Of a stretch of 9,001 bases of DNA, positions 7,457 to 9,001 are shown piece by piece. Source of the stretch: Chroococcidiopsidaceae cyanobacterium CP_BM_RX_35 (GTDB taxonomy: Bacteria > Cyanobacteriota > Cyanobacteriia > Cyanobacteriales > Chroococcidiopsidaceae); contig JAFAVL010000339.1 of the NCBI GenBank assembly GCA_019242465.1, positions 1-9,001 of the forward strand. The letters are read 5' to 3'. Position 1 is the first letter of the stretch. Every line of letters begins with the position of its first letter. The notes below the pieces were generated by a model, which was not told the origin of the DNA, made no database searches, and worked only from the letters and a program-made list of their open reading frames with translations. The position numbers and the translations under genes were made by a program.

Positions 7457-7590
7457 CTGAATTTTAGCTAATGCTGTCGCAATTAAAACATATGGTGTTA
7501 ATGACTGCCAACATGATAGCTTAGCAACTACGGATAATAGAAAATGGTAATAACAAACAAGATCGAAGACCGTTTACATTAAGGAAACTC

Positions 7591-7809
7591 ATGGAGCGCT
7601 CCAAAATTGTTGCCGTCATTACAGGCGCGATTGCCATAATTCTGGCAATTGCCTATCTCGTTATCGTACAACTGCTGGACTTTCGGGGTGAAATACTACC
7701 AGCCCCTCAAGAGTCTGCCGGAGGCAGCTTCGGCGGCTTCCTTGAGCTGGCTCAAGTTCAGTTGCTGCAACCATTAATGATAGTTGCTGATAGGTATAGC
7801 AGCTGCTGA
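7591..7809 (+). CDS. Small single-helix membrane protein of unknown function
   Basis: The frame has 72 codons. Residues 6–29 form one strong hydrophobic helix (IVAVITGAIAIILAIAYLVI), preceded by MERSK and followed by QLLDFRGEILPAP, which suggests one membrane span with a short polar tail. AAGGAA lies 6 bases before the ATG, supporting the start. I recall similar short cyanobacterial proteins that share this N-terminus and the LLDFRGE(M/I)-x-PAP segment and end soon after; I name no family. After PAP the sequence runs into a palindrome (7706–7746), giving a Gly/Phe-rich then unrelated tail, so the last ~30 residues may not be ancestral. It diverges from the ABC gene across 134 bases that must hold both promoters. 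No function is known. Confidence 0.55.
   Translation: MERSKIVAVITGAIAIILAIAYLVIVQLLDFRGEILPAPQESAGGSFGGFLELAQVQLLQPLMIVADRYSSC
7706..7746. repeat. Palindromic element 3, in the 3' part of the small membrane protein gene
   Basis: CTGCC (7715–7719) and GGCAG (7723–7727) pair around a GGA loop. CTCAAG (7706–7711) and CTTGAG (7741–7746) form an outer stem, and a further CTCAAG at 7751–7756 could pair with the latter. GGCAGCTTC and GGCGGCTTC lie in tandem inside. The 3-base loop and nested plan resemble the two elements in the TPR gene, though the core sequence differs. Confidence 0.5.
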
Positions 7810-7952
7810 TTTTGATTGCATCTTTTGGTGGCAAAAAATTTACTGGCGATGTCTCAGCGCCTGACTGCCTCCTTACCCCCAGTAATTTTACTGAGGTAAA
7901 TTGCAAGTACAATAGATAGACTTAGAAAAGTGAGTGATAGGAATGCACCAGG

Positions 7953-9001
7953 ATGGCATCCCCTCCAAATCAACTGGAAATAGAGTTTGGCGAGGCTGCG
8001 GATAATTGGAACCTGGAAAAGTTGTATATAGATCTGTCAGGCGCAAAAGGAAAGAGCTTAACACCAGTTGAAAAGAAATTTTTGCGAGGCTTACTTTGTG
8101 GTTATAGTCCAGCAGAAATCGCTGATAAAGTCTATCAAAGCCGTAATAGTAATGCAGTTAGAGTTTACTTATCAAACGGATTATATAAATACATTGAAGA
8201 ACTACTAATCCGTAGAACCGGAAACTTGACGAAAGTTAGAACTTGGAGTCGTGTCATTCACTTACTAGAAGAAGCAGGATATAAAACTGCTTCATTTGAG
8301 TTACCTCAGGCTAGCAAGGCAATATTAGAACAAGAGCAAACAAAGACTGATTCAGGTGCTAGAAAAAATCAACGCCAAGACTGGGGAGAGGCAGTTGATG
8401 TCTCGGCCTTCTATGGACGCAATGAAGCACTAGCTCAGCTAGAGCGCTGGATTGTGAAGGAGCGTTGTCGCCTAGTTGCAATTATAGGTATGGATGGAAT
8501 TGGCAAAACTGCCCTATCCATTCGCTGTGCTCAACAATTGCAGGATAAATTTGATTTCCTCATTTGGCGATCGCTGTTGTATGCTCCACCTATTCAAGGA
8601 CTCCTAGTTAGTCTGATCCAGTTTCTGTCTGACAAGCAGGATAACCTACCAGATACCGTAACTGGAAAAATATCGCAGCTGATTGACTACTTACGTACTT
8701 CACGCTGTCTACTGGTACTAGATAATGTCGAGGCAATCGTAGGTAGTAGCAATGACTATAGCTCGACTGCCGCCGACGGTTTCTACCGCGCCGGATATGA
8801 AGATTACGGTCAACTTTTCAGACGGATAGCCGAAACAAGCCATAAAAGCTGCTTGGTGCTGACTGGTCGGGAGCAGCATAGGGAACTAGTATCACTTACA
8901 GGAGATAGACTACCTGTGCGAGCGCTGAAACTAGGTGGCTTGCAGCCAGTGGAAGCACAGAAAATTTTACAGGCAAAAGGGGATTTCTTTGGTTCAGAGG
9001 A
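7953..9001 (+). CDS. HTH–NB-ARC STAND NTPase, N-terminal part (runs off the window)
   Basis: The first 349 residues of a large signalling ATPase are present. Residues ~25–85 look like the winged-helix/HTH module found at the N-terminus of cyanobacterial vWA-MoxR-associated (VMAP-type) proteins (LTPVEKKFLRGLLCGYSPAE, then a Tyr/Leu-rich recognition region). After a polar linker (115–148) the NB-ARC domain begins at FYGRNEALAQLERWI. It has Walker A GMDGIGKT (179–186), the RNBS-A-like FLIWRSL (202–208), Walker B CLLVLDN (252–258) and a sensor motif VLTGRE (302–307; SRE is more usual). WD40 or TPR repeats normally follow in this class and would lie beyond the window. The ATG at 7953 follows an in-frame TAG at 7938–7940, and AGGAA lies 9 bases upstream. 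STAND proteins switch oligomeric state on sensing a ligand, and several act in conflict or cell death; that role here is inferred. Confidence 0.85.
   Translation, partial: MASPPNQLEIEFGEAADNWNLEKLYIDLSGAKGKSLTPVEKKFLRGLLCGYSPAEIADKVYQSRNSNAVRVYLSNGLYKYIEELLIRRTGNLTKVRTWSRVIHLLEEAGYKTASFELPQASKAILEQEQTKTDSGARKNQRQDWGEAVDVSAFYGRNEALAQLERWIVKERCRLVAIIGMDGIGKTALSIRCAQQLQDKFDFLIWRSLLYAPPIQGLLVSLIQFLSDKQDNLPDTVTGKISQLIDYLRTSRCLLVLDNVEAIVGSSNDYSSTAADGFYRAGYEDYGQLFRRIAETSHKSCLVLTGREQHRELVSLTGDRLPVRALKLGGLQPVEAQKILQAKGDFFGSE
8567..8574. repeat. HIP1 octamer
   Basis: A perfect GCGATCGC within the NB-ARC coding region. Confidence 0.8.

Noticed and set aside
7880..7893. CAGTAA-TT-TTACTG hairpin as a terminator for the small membrane gene
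   Set aside because: The loop is only two bases and no T-run follows. It is a possible operator or a chance palindrome.
7661..7912. Minus-strand frame of 83 codons opposite the small membrane protein
   Set aside because: It has no domain and no ribosome site, and the plus-strand gene explains the region better.

Overview
The window looks like accessory chromosome of a cyanobacterium. The evidence is three copies of the HIP1 octamer (GCGATCGC), a soluble-loop Δ9 acyl-lipid desaturase with the three His boxes of the DesC family, a large HTH–NB-ARC protein of a type common in filamentous and Chroococcidiopsis-like cyanobacteria, and short nested palindromes lying inside coding sequence. I cannot name the species. 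Gene density is low and at least four genes or gene fragments are visibly broken, so much of the first 4.6 kb is decaying sequence.

Layout. Bases 1–155 hold only the possible tail of a gene entering from the left. A WrbA-like flavoprotein (809→156, minus) follows. Bases 864–1125 hold no intact gene. From 1126 to about 2028 (minus) lies an ISKra4-type transposase relic, with its N-terminus lost and two in-frame TGA codons. It abuts a 5'-truncated TPR gene (2031–2552, plus), which carries two small palindromic elements as in-frame insertions. Sixteen bases further on is a DHA2/EmrB-type MFS exporter (2569–4176, plus). It is full length except for one TGA at 3133–3135, where the family has Trp. 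The convergent gap after it contains a piece of an IS1-family transposase (4347–4559, minus) that I found by reading the reverse strand.

The second half is healthier. It has the desaturase DesC (5442→4630, minus); a 600-base AT-rich gap with one doubtful relic; a 59-residue unknown protein (6048–6227, plus) with a good promoter and a candidate terminator; an ABC-2-type ATPase without its permease (7456→6458, minus); a divergent small membrane protein (7591–7809, plus) whose C-terminus appears rewritten by a third palindrome; and the first 349 residues of a STAND NTPase (7953–9001+, plus).

The genes do not form one pathway. TPR and MFS could have been co-transcribed, and the other genes are single units. 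The observations most worth following are the nested palindromes that expand proteins without breaking frame, the single-stop MFS gene, and the STAND NTPase, which belongs to a class linked to conflict and signalling systems but is cut by the window edge. I did not find a complete, clearly new system here.
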